DNA of 19,932 bases from Candidatus Eiseniibacteriota bacterium (GCA_030638405.1 DAOWER010000221.1:1-19932), one strand, 5' to 3'; positions 8,285 through 15,157 are shown, numbered from the stretch's first letter. The notes: generated by a model not told the origin, from the letters alone. Numbers and translations: made by a program.

Positions 8285-9484
8285 TTGGACGGCCCCACGG
8301 CAGACGGCACCACGATGGACGGTTCCAGGGCGGACGGATCTACTGCGGACGGCCCCAGGACCAGCGTCCTCGTTGTCGATGACGAGGACTTCATCCGAGA
8401 GATAATCTGCCGCAAGCTTACCGGCAGCGGCTTCGCGTGCGATGCCGCTCCCAGCGCGGAAGACGCCCTGGCGAAGATCTCGCAGAACAACTACGACTGC
8501 GTGCTGTCAGACATCCACATGCCAGGCATGAGCGGTGTGGACCTGCTGCGCCGGATCAAGCTTCAGAACCCTGACCTTGCGGTCATCCTGGTCACCGGCG
8601 CACCGGACATCGACGCGGCCCTCGAGGCGATGCGGCTGGGCGCCGACGACCATCTGTCCAAGCCGCTCAATCTGGCGGCGCTCGAGATGACCGTGGACCG
8701 CGCGCTCGAGAAGAAGCGGCTCATAGAAGAGAACAGGGAGTATCAGCGCAACCTCGAATCAATGGTCAAGGAGCGGACCAAGCAGCTGAGCGACGCGAAC
8801 GACGACCTGCGCAGGCTCTTCACCGGCAGCATGAAGGCTCTGGCGCAGGCTCTGGAAGCGAAGGACGAATACACGCAGGGCCACTCGGCGCGTGTCGCGG
8901 AGGAGTCCGTCAACATCGCCAGGCGCCTCTCATTGTCGGACTCGGAGATCCAGCGCATCTGGCTGGCCGGCTACCTCCACGACATCGGCAAGATAGGCAT
9001 CAAGGAAGAGGTTCTCAACAAGCCCGGCAAGCTAAATGAAGAGGAGTGGAATCTGATCAAGCAGCATCCCGTCGTCGCCGGGAAGATCCTCGGCCCCATC
9101 CCTGAGCTCTCGGACATCATCGACATCATCGTGCACCACCACGAGCGTTACGACGGAAGCGGCTACCCGGATGGTCTCGAGGGAAGCTCGATTCCGCTCG
9201 GTGCGCGGATTCTCTCGGTGGCGGATGCCTACGACGCGCTGACGTCCAGAAGGTCCTACCGGGAAGCTCTTGCTCGCGATGAGGCGTACCGGATCCTCGA
9301 GGATGCCGGCGGGACGCAGTTTGACCCGGTCATCATGAGGACGTTCCTCGATCTGAAGCAGGGCCTCAAGGGGATTCCGGGGGGCGGACTGCCTGAGACA
9401 GAGGATGAGTGCTTGCAGGATGCGACGCATGGCAAGAGCGGGCTCAGCGGAGTCATAGATATCACACCGTTCGACCTCAGCTAA
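8285..9484 (+). CDS. Response regulator with HD-GYP output domain (probable cyclic-di-GMP phosphodiesterase)
   Basis: The protein has 399 residues from the TTG at 8285, which follows GGAAGGGGAGG. The frame stays open back to a GTG at 8180, but the extra 35 residues look non-coding and lack a ribosome site. After a DG-rich repeat (residues 2-26), a receiver domain begins with 'VLVVDDED' (acidic pair about D32/D33). Its phosphoacceptor is about D76 in 'VLSDIHMPGMSG', with the switch lysine in 'LSKPLN'. A coiled coil (about 140-190) links to an HD-GYP domain: H200 in 'GHSARVAEE', HD at 232-233 in 'YLHDIGKIGI', 'HHHERYDGSGYP' at about 284-295, then 'LSVADAYDALTS'. All metal-binding and GYP residues expected of an active cyclic-di-GMP hydrolase are present. 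No histidine kinase is adjacent. Its place just upstream of pilB suggests control of pilus activity. Confidence 0.92.
   Translation: MDGPTADGTTMDGSRADGSTADGPRTSVLVVDDEDFIREIICRKLTGSGFACDAAPSAEDALAKISQNNYDCVLSDIHMPGMSGVDLLRRIKLQNPDLAVILVTGAPDIDAALEAMRLGADDHLSKPLNLAALEMTVDRALEKKRLIEENREYQRNLESMVKERTKQLSDANDDLRRLFTGSMKALAQALEAKDEYTQGHSARVAEESVNIARRLSLSDSEIQRIWLAGYLHDIGKIGIKEEVLNKPGKLNEEEWNLIKQHPVVAGKILGPIPELSDIIDIIVHHHERYDGSGYPDGLEGSSIPLGARILSVADAYDALTSRRSYREALARDEAYRILEDAGGTQFDPVIMRTFLDLKQGLKGIPGGGLPETEDECLQDATHGKSGLSGVIDITPFDLS
8288..8362 (+). repeat. Five 15-bp tandem repeats in the 5' end of the HD-GYP gene
   Basis: Five consecutive 15-base units, each beginning GACGG, encode the pentapeptide pattern D-G-[P/T/S]-x-x. 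The units start at 8288, 8303, 8318, 8333 and 8348. The repeat forms a flexible N-terminal leader that ends one residue before the receiver domain's first strand. Confidence 0.85.
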
Positions 9485-9531
9485 CCCACCAGTGTATCAT
9501 CAGTTAACACCTCTACCACAGCTTGTCATAA

Positions 9532-9549
9532 TTGGCATGTGCCTTGCAT
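9532..9549 (+). promoter_or_regulatory. Sigma-54 promoter of pilB
   Basis: TTGGCATGTGCCTTGCAT matches the -24/-12 consensus (TTGGCAC-N5-TTGCA) at nearly every position, with GG at 9534-9535 and GC at 9546-9547 separated by 10 bases. The start point would be near 9559, about 69 bases before the pilB start at 9628. It lies 48 bases beyond the HD-GYP stop. Confidence 0.8.
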
Positions 9550-9627
9550 TATCAAGTCTCGACTCCGGCCCACGCCCGCACACGCGAGGCTGCTGGGCCA
9601 TCCACAAGCACAGGGGGGGAGCGAGAC

Positions 9628-11196
9628 TTGGAAACTCCGCACACGAACGAGCCTGAGAAGCTTCACCTGTCCAGCATGGAGATCGACCCTCACGTCGTGA
9701 GGCTCATCCCCCATGAGATGGCTCAGCGTTTCCGCCTGGTGGCCGTCGGGCAGGAAGAGAATTCCCTGGTCCTGGCCATGGAGGATCCCCTCGACGTCAT
9801 CGCCACCGACACCATCGAAGCCAACACGGGCTACGAGGTGACTCCCCGTCAGGCGGACGCCGAGGACATCGCATCCGCCATAGAGAAGTACTACGGGGAC
9901 TCCATCAACATCGAGCAGAGCATCCAGAGCATCGTGGACGTGGAGGTAGCGAGCGGAGCCGGTGGCGATCTCGATCCCGAGCAGCTCTCCATCGACCCCG
10001 ACGACGCGCCCGTCATCCGTCTCGTCAATCTGATCCTGCTGCAGGCGATTGAGGAGCGGGCGAGCGATATCCACATAGAGCCGAGAGAGAAGAACCTCGC
10101 CGTCAGGTTGAGGGTAGACGGCGTGCTGAAGGAGATCCTGCCGCCTCCGAAGAGGATGCAGTGGGCGATAACCTCGCGCATCAAGATCCTGGCGGGGCTC
10201 GATATCGCCGAGCGCAGGCTTCCACAGGACGGCAGCTGCAGGGTCCGCATCATGCACCGTGCCGTGGACATCCGGATCTCGACCATTCCCACTATCTACG
10301 GTGAGAAGGTCGTGATGCGGCTCCTCGACAAGTCGAACCTCAAGACCGACCTCGAGGATCTGGGATTCGACCCGTCGTCGCTCGGCATGATCCACAAGGC
10401 GATCCACCAGCCACACGGGATGATTCTCCTTACCGGCCCGACTGGCAGCGGCAAGACGACGACTCTCTATTCGGCCCTGACGAAGATCAATTCCCCGGAC
10501 AAGAACATCATGACGGTCGAGGACCCCGTTGAGTACGAACTTGCCGGGATCAACCAGGTCGGCGCGCGCCCGAACATCGGGCTGGACTTCGCCGCGGCTC
10601 TGCGCTCCTTCCTCAGGCAGGACCCGGACGTGATCCTTGTGGGCGAGATCAGGGACCTCGAGACCGCGAACATCGCCATCAAGGCTGCCCAGACGGGCCA
10701 TCTCGTGTTCAGCACGCTTCACACGAACAACGCCACGTCGTCGGTGGACAGGCTCCTGAACATGGGTGTCGAGCCTTATCTCATCTGCACGTCCCTCAAT
10801 CTGGTCATTGCCCAGCGGCTGGTCAGGAGGATCTGCGACGAGTGCAGGGAGCCCTACGATCCCGATCCGGCGCTCGTGGCTCGGTTCCGCAGCGTCATGC
10901 CCGACGGCGGCGACGTGACCTTCTACCACGGAGCCGGGTGCGACGAGTGCTCGGGAAGCGGCTACAGAGGTCGGCTGGCGATATACGAGCTCTTCCCGAT
11001 CAGTCGCGAGGTCAAGCGCATCGTGATGTCGGGCGACCTGGGTTCCAAGATCAGGGACCAGGCCATTGCCGACGGCATGCAGACCGTGCTTGTCAGTGGG
11101 ATGGGCAAGGTCAGGGACGGGGTGACGACGCTGGATGAGGTCCTCAACGTCGCCATGGAGTCGGACAGGGTGACGAGGAAGCCGGACGAGTCCTGA
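9628..11196 (+). CDS. pilB: Type IV pilus extension ATPase PilB
   Basis: The protein has 522 residues from a TTG at 9628 preceded by GGGGGGGAG; the frame upstream runs back into the sigma-54 site and cannot all be translated. PilB is the hexameric cytoplasmic ATPase that drives pilin addition. The N-terminus (about 10-90, 'SSMEIDPHVVRLIPHEMA') matches only the second half of the usual GspE/PilB N-domain. The ATPase core has Walker A GPTGSGKTTT (lysine about 276), the Asp box 'TVEDPVEYEL', Walker B 'DPDVILVGEIRD' (about 332-343) and the His box 'GHLVFSTLHTNN'. A CxxC (about 403-406) and another CxxC (about 438-441) form the zinc site typical of PilB and GspE, which sets it apart from PilT. Usual PilB proteins have about 560-570 residues. 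pilT, pilC and pilins downstream make PilB far more likely than GspE. Confidence 0.95.
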   Translation: METPHTNEPEKLHLSSMEIDPHVVRLIPHEMAQRFRLVAVGQEENSLVLAMEDPLDVIATDTIEANTGYEVTPRQADAEDIASAIEKYYGDSINIEQSIQSIVDVEVASGAGGDLDPEQLSIDPDDAPVIRLVNLILLQAIEERASDIHIEPREKNLAVRLRVDGVLKEILPPPKRMQWAITSRIKILAGLDIAERRLPQDGSCRVRIMHRAVDIRISTIPTIYGEKVVMRLLDKSNLKTDLEDLGFDPSSLGMIHKAIHQPHGMILLTGPTGSGKTTTLYSALTKINSPDKNIMTVEDPVEYELAGINQVGARPNIGLDFAAALRSFLRQDPDVILVGEIRDLETANIAIKAAQTGHLVFSTLHTNNATSSVDRLLNMGVEPYLICTSLNLVIAQRLVRRICDECREPYDPDPALVARFRSVMPDGGDVTFYHGAGCDECSGSGYRGRLAIYELFPISREVKRIVMSGDLGSKIRDQAIADGMQTVLVSGMGKVRDGVTTLDEVLNVAMESDRVTRKPDES

Positions 11197-11225
11197 CCAT
11201 CCTGCCGCTCGTGCAGTATGCGATA

Positions 11226-11246
11226 CCGCCGGATTACCTCTGGCGG
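11226..11246 (+). terminator. Short hairpin after pilB
   Basis: CCGCCGGA and TCTGGCGG pair over 8 bp, including one G-U, with a 5-base loop, 29 bases past the pilB stop. There is no U-run. It may attenuate rather than end transcription. Confidence 0.35.
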
Positions 11247-11329
11247 CCACTCGTATCTCAGAGACAGAAAAGTCATCCTAACACGCTGTAGCATCGGCGT
11301 TTAACAGCTGTCGCGCTCTTTGGCATTAC

Positions 11330-11347
11330 TGGCATGAGGCTTGCATT
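11330..11347 (+). promoter_or_regulatory. Sigma-54 promoter of pilT
   Basis: TGGCATGAGGCTTGCATT carries GG (11331-11332) and GC (11343-11344) with 10 bases between. It shares 15 of 17 bases with the pilB site from the first GG onward. The start point would be near 11356. Confidence 0.8.
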
Positions 11348-11535
11348 CTCTCTGGTCGGAATGGAGATGCCTGTGTCGGAACCCGCTCGCTCGCAAGAAC
11401 TTAGAGGGAAGGGAGTCCGGGCACAGGTGAGGCGGGTTCCACCCGGCCCCGGATGCCCGGACCCCGGCAGCGTTGCCGGGCACGGCCGGACACCGCCACG
11501 AGCGGTCAACTACACAATCGGATAGTGGGGCACAC

Positions 11536-12609
11536 ATGACTACGGACATTCGGAAGCTGCTTGAGGAGATGGTCGAGCGCAGAGGCTCTGACCTCCACAT
11601 CACTTCCGGCGTTCCTCCTCAGATCAGGATCGACGGAGTGCTGGTCGCTGCGGATCACACTCCCCTGAGCCCCGAGGAGAGCCGGGAGCTCTCCTACGCG
11701 CTGATCGACGAGAAGAAGATAGCCAGGCTGGAGTCCGACAAGGGCCTGGACACCTCGATCAGCGTGGAGGGGCTGGGACGGTTCAGGCTGAACATCTACT
11801 TCCAGCGAGGAAGTGTTGCGGCGGCCATCCGTCACCTGCCCTGGGAGATCCCCCCCATGGAGGATCTCGGGGTCCCGGCCGTCATGAGGGACTTCTGCGA
11901 GAAGCTGAACGGCCTCGTCCTTGTCAGCGGCCCCACGGGCTCCGGCAAGTCGACAACGCTGGCCTCGATGCTCTCCTACATCAACGAGAACAAGAACGTC
12001 CACATACTCTCGATTGAGGACCCCGTCGAGTACCTGCACCGTCACAAGTTCTCGATCATCAATCAGCGTGAGATAGGCCGCGACGCGCCGTCGTTCGCGT
12101 CCGCGGTCCGGCAGGTGCTGCGGCAGGACCCGGACGTCATCTGCATCGGCGAGATCCGAGACCTTGAGACCGTCCGCACGGCCCTGACGATGGCTGAGAC
12201 GGGCCACCTTGTGCTGACGACGGTGCACACGAGCGAGGCGCCTCAGGCGATCAGCCGAATCGTCGACATCTTCCCGCCGCACGAACAGCAGGGCGTGAGG
12301 ACCCAGATATCGCTGTCGCTTCAGGGTGTTCTGGTTCAGCAGCTGCTGCCGGACGCGAGCGGAACGGGCCGCGTGCTCGCCACGGAACTCATGGTGGCGA
12401 CCCCGGCCGTCAGAAACCTCATTCGCGAGAACAACCTCCAGCAGCTTCGGTCGGCGATCGAGACGGGCGCGAAGGACGGCATGCACAGCATGAACTCCAC
12501 GCTCCTGAAGCTCGAGAGCGAGAAGCGCATCACGACCGACACAGCCATTGCGTCGTCGAACGACATCAAGGGAATCATGCGAGAGCTTGCCAAGCCCGTG
12601 AGGGCCTAA
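11536..12609 (+). CDS. pilT: Type IV pilus retraction ATPase PilT
   Basis: The protein has 357 residues, close to the usual 345-370. It powers depolymerisation of the pilus, hence twitching. The start is the ATG at 11536 (MTTDIRKLLEEM), with only a weak GTGGGG ribosome site. 'GSDLHITSGVPPQIRIDG' is the standard PilT N-terminal PAS-like domain. The core holds Walker A GPTGSGKSTT (about 134-143), 'SIEDPVEYLH', Walker B 'DPDVICIGEIRD' (about 198) and the His box 'ETGHLVLTTVHT'. The C-terminal 'TPAVRNLIREN' corresponds to the AIRNLIRE motif required for retraction. There is no tetracysteine zinc site, as expected for PilT. The gene has its own sigma-54 promoter and is followed after 39 bases by pilC. 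Confidence 0.96.
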   Translation: MTTDIRKLLEEMVERRGSDLHITSGVPPQIRIDGVLVAADHTPLSPEESRELSYALIDEKKIARLESDKGLDTSISVEGLGRFRLNIYFQRGSVAAAIRHLPWEIPPMEDLGVPAVMRDFCEKLNGLVLVSGPTGSGKSTTLASMLSYINENKNVHILSIEDPVEYLHRHKFSIINQREIGRDAPSFASAVRQVLRQDPDVICIGEIRDLETVRTALTMAETGHLVLTTVHTSEAPQAISRIVDIFPPHEQQGVRTQISLSLQGVLVQQLLPDASGTGRVLATELMVATPAVRNLIRENNLQQLRSAIETGAKDGMHSMNSTLLKLESEKRITTDTAIASSNDIKGIMRELAKPVRA

Positions 12610-12648
12610 CACAGCGCCGCTGCGACGGCAGACCAGAGGAACGGGAAC

Positions 12649-13851
12649 ATGCCAGAGTTCATCTTCACAGCCAAGACGCCGAACGGGAAGACCGTCCAGG
12701 GAACGAGGAACGCCGACAGCGAGATGTCGCTCGTCTCGAGCCTGCGCAAGGAGGATCTGGTCGTAGTGGCCGTCGCTCCCGCCCCGATCAAGGCCAGCCA
12801 GGTCAAGAAGGGCAAGAAGGTCAAGACGAAGGATCTCGCTATCTTCTGCCGTCAGGTGAGCGCGATGCTGGGCGCGGGCCTGCCTGTTCTCGAGTCGATT
12901 CAGAGCATCGCCGACCAGTCCGAACACGTGACGATGGCGAGGGTGCTCCGTGAGGTAGCAGCCGACATCGAGGCAGGCGCTACGCTGTGCGCGGCCTTCG
13001 GGAAGCATCCCAAGATCTTCTCGACGCTCTTCACCTCGATGATACGCGCGGGAGAGGAGTCAGGCGCACTTCCGAACGTGCTCCAGCGGTTGGGAGATTA
13101 CCTCGAGGCCAAGGACGCGCTGGCCTGCAAGATCCGAGCGGCGTCGGCATACCCCGCGTTCATCGCCGGGTTCTTCATCATGGCGGTGGCGGGGATCATG
13201 CTGTTCCTGATCCCGCAGTTCGAGAGCATCTTCGCGAGCTTCGACATGGACCTCCCCCCACTGACCAAGTTCCTGATGGCAACGTCCAGGTTCATCGGGC
13301 GCTATCTCGTCTACGAGATCGTGCTCGCCGCCGGCGGTGTCTACGGTTTCTGGAAGTGGCACAAGACGCCCGGAGGCAAGAGCACGGTTGACGGTTGGCT
13401 GCTCAAGGCCCCGATCTTCGGGAATCTCATTCTCAAGGCCGCCGTGGCGCGCTTCAGCAGCACGCTCGGTACGCTGATGGAGAACGGCGTCACGGTCGTA
13501 GCCGCCCTCGAAATCGTCGGCGAGACGGCCGGAAACGCGGTGGTCAAGGCCGCCGTGGACAACGTGGGCCGCGGTGTGGTCAACGGGTCCACGATCTCCG
13601 AGAAGCTCGCGGAGTCGTCCGTCTTCCCCAAGATGGTCATCAGCATGGTGGCCGCGGGGGAGAGCTCCGGAAACCTGCCGGAGATGCTCAGCAAGGTATC
13701 CGATTTTTACTCGCGGGAAGTTGACGCGGCGATTAGCGGGCTGACCTCGATGATCGAGCCGATCCTCATTGTGGGACTCGGAGCGATCGTCACTGTGGTC
13801 GTGCTCGCCATCTACCTGCCCATTTTCTCGATGGCGACGGGATTGAGCTAG
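12649..13851 (+). CDS. pilC: Type IV pilus inner-membrane platform protein PilC
   Basis: The protein has 400 residues, the normal size for PilC/GspF. It sits in the inner membrane and couples the PilB and PilT motors to pilin insertion. The start is the ATG at 12649 with GAGGAACGGG just upstream. The N-terminus 'FIFTAKTPNGKTVQGT' is typical. Two T2SSF domains are visible: one begins 'LAIFCRQVSAMLGAGLPVLESI', the second 'VARFSSTLGTLMENGVTVVAALEI'. Each is followed by a GE-type motif ('IRAGEESGALPNVLQRL' and 'VAAGESSGNLPEMLSKV'). Membrane segments are about residues 164-187 ('FIAGFFIMAVAGIMLFLIP'), 215-235 and 370-393 ('ILIVGLGAIVTVVVLAIYLP'). It lies between pilT and the first pilin gene, all on one strand. 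Confidence 0.95.
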   Translation: MPEFIFTAKTPNGKTVQGTRNADSEMSLVSSLRKEDLVVVAVAPAPIKASQVKKGKKVKTKDLAIFCRQVSAMLGAGLPVLESIQSIADQSEHVTMARVLREVAADIEAGATLCAAFGKHPKIFSTLFTSMIRAGEESGALPNVLQRLGDYLEAKDALACKIRAASAYPAFIAGFFIMAVAGIMLFLIPQFESIFASFDMDLPPLTKFLMATSRFIGRYLVYEIVLAAGGVYGFWKWHKTPGGKSTVDGWLLKAPIFGNLILKAAVARFSSTLGTLMENGVTVVAALEIVGETAGNAVVKAAVDNVGRGVVNGSTISEKLAESSVFPKMVISMVAAGESSGNLPEMLSKVSDFYSREVDAAISGLTSMIEPILIVGLGAIVTVVVLAIYLPIFSMATGLS

Positions 13852-13882
13852 GTAGATAACCAGAGGCCCTTTAGAGAGCAGG

Positions 13883-13890
13883 AAGGAGGT
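13883..13890 (+). promoter_or_regulatory. Perfect ribosome binding site of the first pilin
   Basis: AAGGAGGT, fully complementary to the 16S 3' end, sits 8 bases before the ATG at 13899, with an A-rich spacer. It is the strongest ribosome site in the window and fits a highly translated structural protein. Confidence 0.85.
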
Positions 13891-13898
13891 GAAAACAA

Positions 13899-14330
13899 AT
13901 GCTGCGCAGAAACCAGGGGGGTTTCACCCTCGTTGAGCTGATGATCGTTGTCATCATCGTTGGCATCCTGGCGGCGGTAGCCATTCCGATGTATCAGGGC
14001 GCGACTGAGCGTGCCAAGGCGTCGGAGGCGGTGGCTGCACTCGGCACGATTCGTGGTGCGATGCGCGTCTACTACGCCGAGCATGGCACGTACGTCGACG
14101 CGAGCTTTACGGACGGCGCCCAGACGACCAACGGTAGTGTTCTCGACGTGAGCGATAACGACCTTCTCGGCCGTTACTTCAGCACGGAGTGCTACACGTT
14201 CGACGGTGCTCCGACGGCGACTACCTACAGCATCGAGTGCGACGGTGCGCTCAGCACGGCCGCGTACGGAACCGAAGTCGCGACGATCGTGCGGACGATT
14301 GACCATAACGGCACCATCGTGAATGGCTAG
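13899..14330 (+). CDS. pilA: Type IV major pilin, copy 1
   Basis: The protein has 143 residues and a class-III prepilin leader MLRRNQGG followed by mature 'FTLVELMIVVIIVGILAAVA'. Cleavage after the second glycine would be done by PilD, with Glu5 of the mature protein in place. The first 25 mature residues form the hydrophobic assembly helix, and the helix continues through 'ERAKASEAVAALGTIRGAM'. The globular part has 'YYAEHGTYVDASFTDGA' and two cysteines ('STECYTF' and 'SIECDG'), which could form a disulphide loop near the C-terminus. The very strong ribosome site and the terminator right after the gene fit the most abundant pilus subunit. The gene follows pilC by 47 bases with no promoter that I can see, so it is probably read from the pilT promoter. 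It could be a pseudopilin, but pilT and pilM-Q argue for a true pilin. Confidence 0.93.
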   Translation: MLRRNQGGFTLVELMIVVIIVGILAAVAIPMYQGATERAKASEAVAALGTIRGAMRVYYAEHGTYVDASFTDGAQTTNGSVLDVSDNDLLGRYFSTECYTFDGAPTATTYSIECDGALSTAAYGTEVATIVRTIDHNGTIVNG

Positions 14331-14355
14331 CTCGTGTGGACGATCTTGACTATTG

Positions 14356-14386
14356 CGGGGGTGGCGCCTCCGTGGCGCCACCCCCG
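14356..14386 (+). terminator. Strong hairpin after the first pilin
   Basis: CGGGGGTGGCGCC and GGCGCCACCCCCG form a perfect 13-bp stem with a 5-base loop, 25 bases past the pilin stop. Only ATT follows rather than a U-run. The hairpin would stabilise the 3' end of the pilin message or partly stop read-through into the second pilin and pilM. Confidence 0.75.
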
Positions 14387-14472
14387 ATTCGAAGGGGGAG
14401 AGATCAGGGCCTACTGAGAACGATGCGGTCCAGTTGAGCTGATTCTGTAGAGAAGCCGAGGCATCCGAGAAA

Positions 14473-14488
14473 TGGCACAAGGTGTGCG
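14473..14488 (+). promoter_or_regulatory. Possible sigma-54 promoter of the second pilin and pilM-Q operon
   Basis: TGGCACAAGGTGTGCG has a perfect TGGCAC upstream box and GG (14474-14475) to GC (14486-14487) spacing of 10. The downstream box is GTGCG, two bases off TTGCA. The predicted start lies about 168 bases before the second pilin ATG. Its place just after a terminator supports a new transcript start, but the -12 box is weak. Confidence 0.35.
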
Positions 14489-14531
14489 AGACGAAGGGAG
14501 GCGGAATCCGATGCAGTCCGTGAGGCGGTGG

Positions 14532-14635
14532 GGCTTCACCTTTACGACGGCACCGCCAGCACCGCAGCGGCGGCGAAGGATGTCGCAGCGCCGGTGCGCT
14601 ACATCGACCAGAACGGGAATGTGTCCGGCAGTTGA
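14532..14635 (+). pseudogene. Decayed 3' end of a third pilin gene
   Basis: Read from the TAC at 14543, this stretch encodes YDGTASTAAAAKDVAAPVRY then IDQNGNVSGS and a TGA at 14633-14635. The pattern DG-x-x-STAA-x-x-x-(D/E)V-A-x-x-VR-x-ID-x-NG-x-V closely follows the end of pilin 1 (CDGALSTAAYGTEVATIVRT, IDHNGTIVNG). Just before it, in another frame, 14532-14543 reads GFTF, like SFTV before the CDG of pilin 2, so a one-base deletion may lie between. There is no leader, start codon, ribosome site or assembly helix, so it cannot make a pilin. It looks like the remnant of a former middle member of a three-pilin array. The match was found by eye and covers only about 30 residues. Confidence 0.6.
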
Positions 14636-14666
14636 GCGGCCACACGACCGCGGAGGAGTCAGCGGG

Positions 14667-15104
14667 ATGCGTGTGAGGAATAACCGGGGCTTCACAATGA
14701 CCGAGCTCATGATCGTCGTGACGATCATCGGCATTCTTGCCACCATCGCGTTCCCCATGTTCCAGACTGTGCCCGAGCGTTCGAAGTCGACCGAGGCCGT
14801 GACTGCTCTCGGTCTCATCAGGAGCGTCATGCGTATCTACTACGTCGAGCACGGGACCTTCGCGAACGCCACCCAGTTCACCGACGGTGCGCAGGTGACC
14901 AGTGGCGGACTGCTGGGTGTCACGAACAACGATCTCATGGGGCGATACTTCAGCTCGGCAAGCTACACGTTTCTTGGAGCTCCGACAGCGAACTCATTCA
15001 CGGTTGAGTGCGACGGCTCTGGCAGCACCGCACCCTTCGCTGCAGAGGTGTCCAATATCGTGGTGACCATGAACCAAGACGGCGACATGACGAGGCTATT
15101 CTAA
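14667..15104 (+). CDS. Type IV pilin, copy 2
   Basis: The protein has 145 residues from the ATG at 14667, with GGAGGAG eight bases upstream. The leader MRVRNNRG is followed by 'FTMTELMIVVTIIGILATIA', with Glu5 conserved. The rest aligns along its whole length with pilin 1: 'RIYYVEHGTFANA', 'QFTDGAQVTSGG', 'NNDLMGRYFSS', 'ASYTFLGAPTANSFTVECDG'. The two genes are therefore tandem duplicates that have diverged. It has only one cysteine, where pilin 1 has two, so the C-terminal disulphide cannot form. It lies directly before pilM and may be transcribed with pilM-Q. It could be an alternative major pilin, a minor pilin or a tip subunit. The ribosome site is weaker than that of copy 1, which suggests lower expression. 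Confidence 0.9.
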   Translation: MRVRNNRGFTMTELMIVVTIIGILATIAFPMFQTVPERSKSTEAVTALGLIRSVMRIYYVEHGTFANATQFTDGAQVTSGGLLGVTNNDLMGRYFSSASYTFLGAPTANSFTVECDGSGSTAPFAAEVSNIVVTMNQDGDMTRLF

Positions 15105-15157
15105 CCGATTCCAGGTTCCGATCGAAGTCACGGCCTGACGGTGGGGGAGAGGGACGA

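Larger units (their letters stand above)
11197..11535 (+). other. pilB-pilT intergenic region, 339 bases
   Basis: This holds, in order, a short hairpin at 11226-11246, an 8-bp palindrome ACAGCTGT at 11304-11311, the sigma-54 site at 11330-11347, and a long leader of about 180 bases before pilT. The leader is GC-rich and contains a 7-bp hairpin (CCCGGCA/TGCCGGG, 11463-11480). I see no known riboswitch motif and no convincing small gene. Confidence 0.6.
14331..14666 (+). other. Inter-pilin region, 336 bases
   Basis: This region separates the two pilin genes. It holds the strong hairpin at 14356-14386, a possible sigma-54 site at 14473-14488, and the apparent decayed pilin 3' end at 14532-14635. 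Frames that run through it into the second pilin gene do not look like protein before 14667. Confidence 0.7.

Noticed and set aside
9550..9627. A possible cyclic-di-GMP riboswitch in the pilB leader
   Set aside because: The neighbouring HD-GYP gene made this worth checking, but the conserved GEMM core sequences are not present and the leader is short.
9526..11250. A 574-codon open frame antisense to pilB
   Set aside because: It lies wholly opposite a clear PilB with intact motifs, has no recognisable domain, and long antisense frames are normal in GC-rich DNA.
11506..13008. A 500-codon open frame antisense to pilT and the pilC start
   Set aside because: It spans two real genes on the other strand and encodes only low-complexity Arg/Asp/Val-rich sequence typical of shadow frames.
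14472..14666. A 65-residue upstream extension of the second pilin
   Set aside because: Prepilin leaders are short; the ATG at 14667 gives an 8-residue leader with a good ribosome site.
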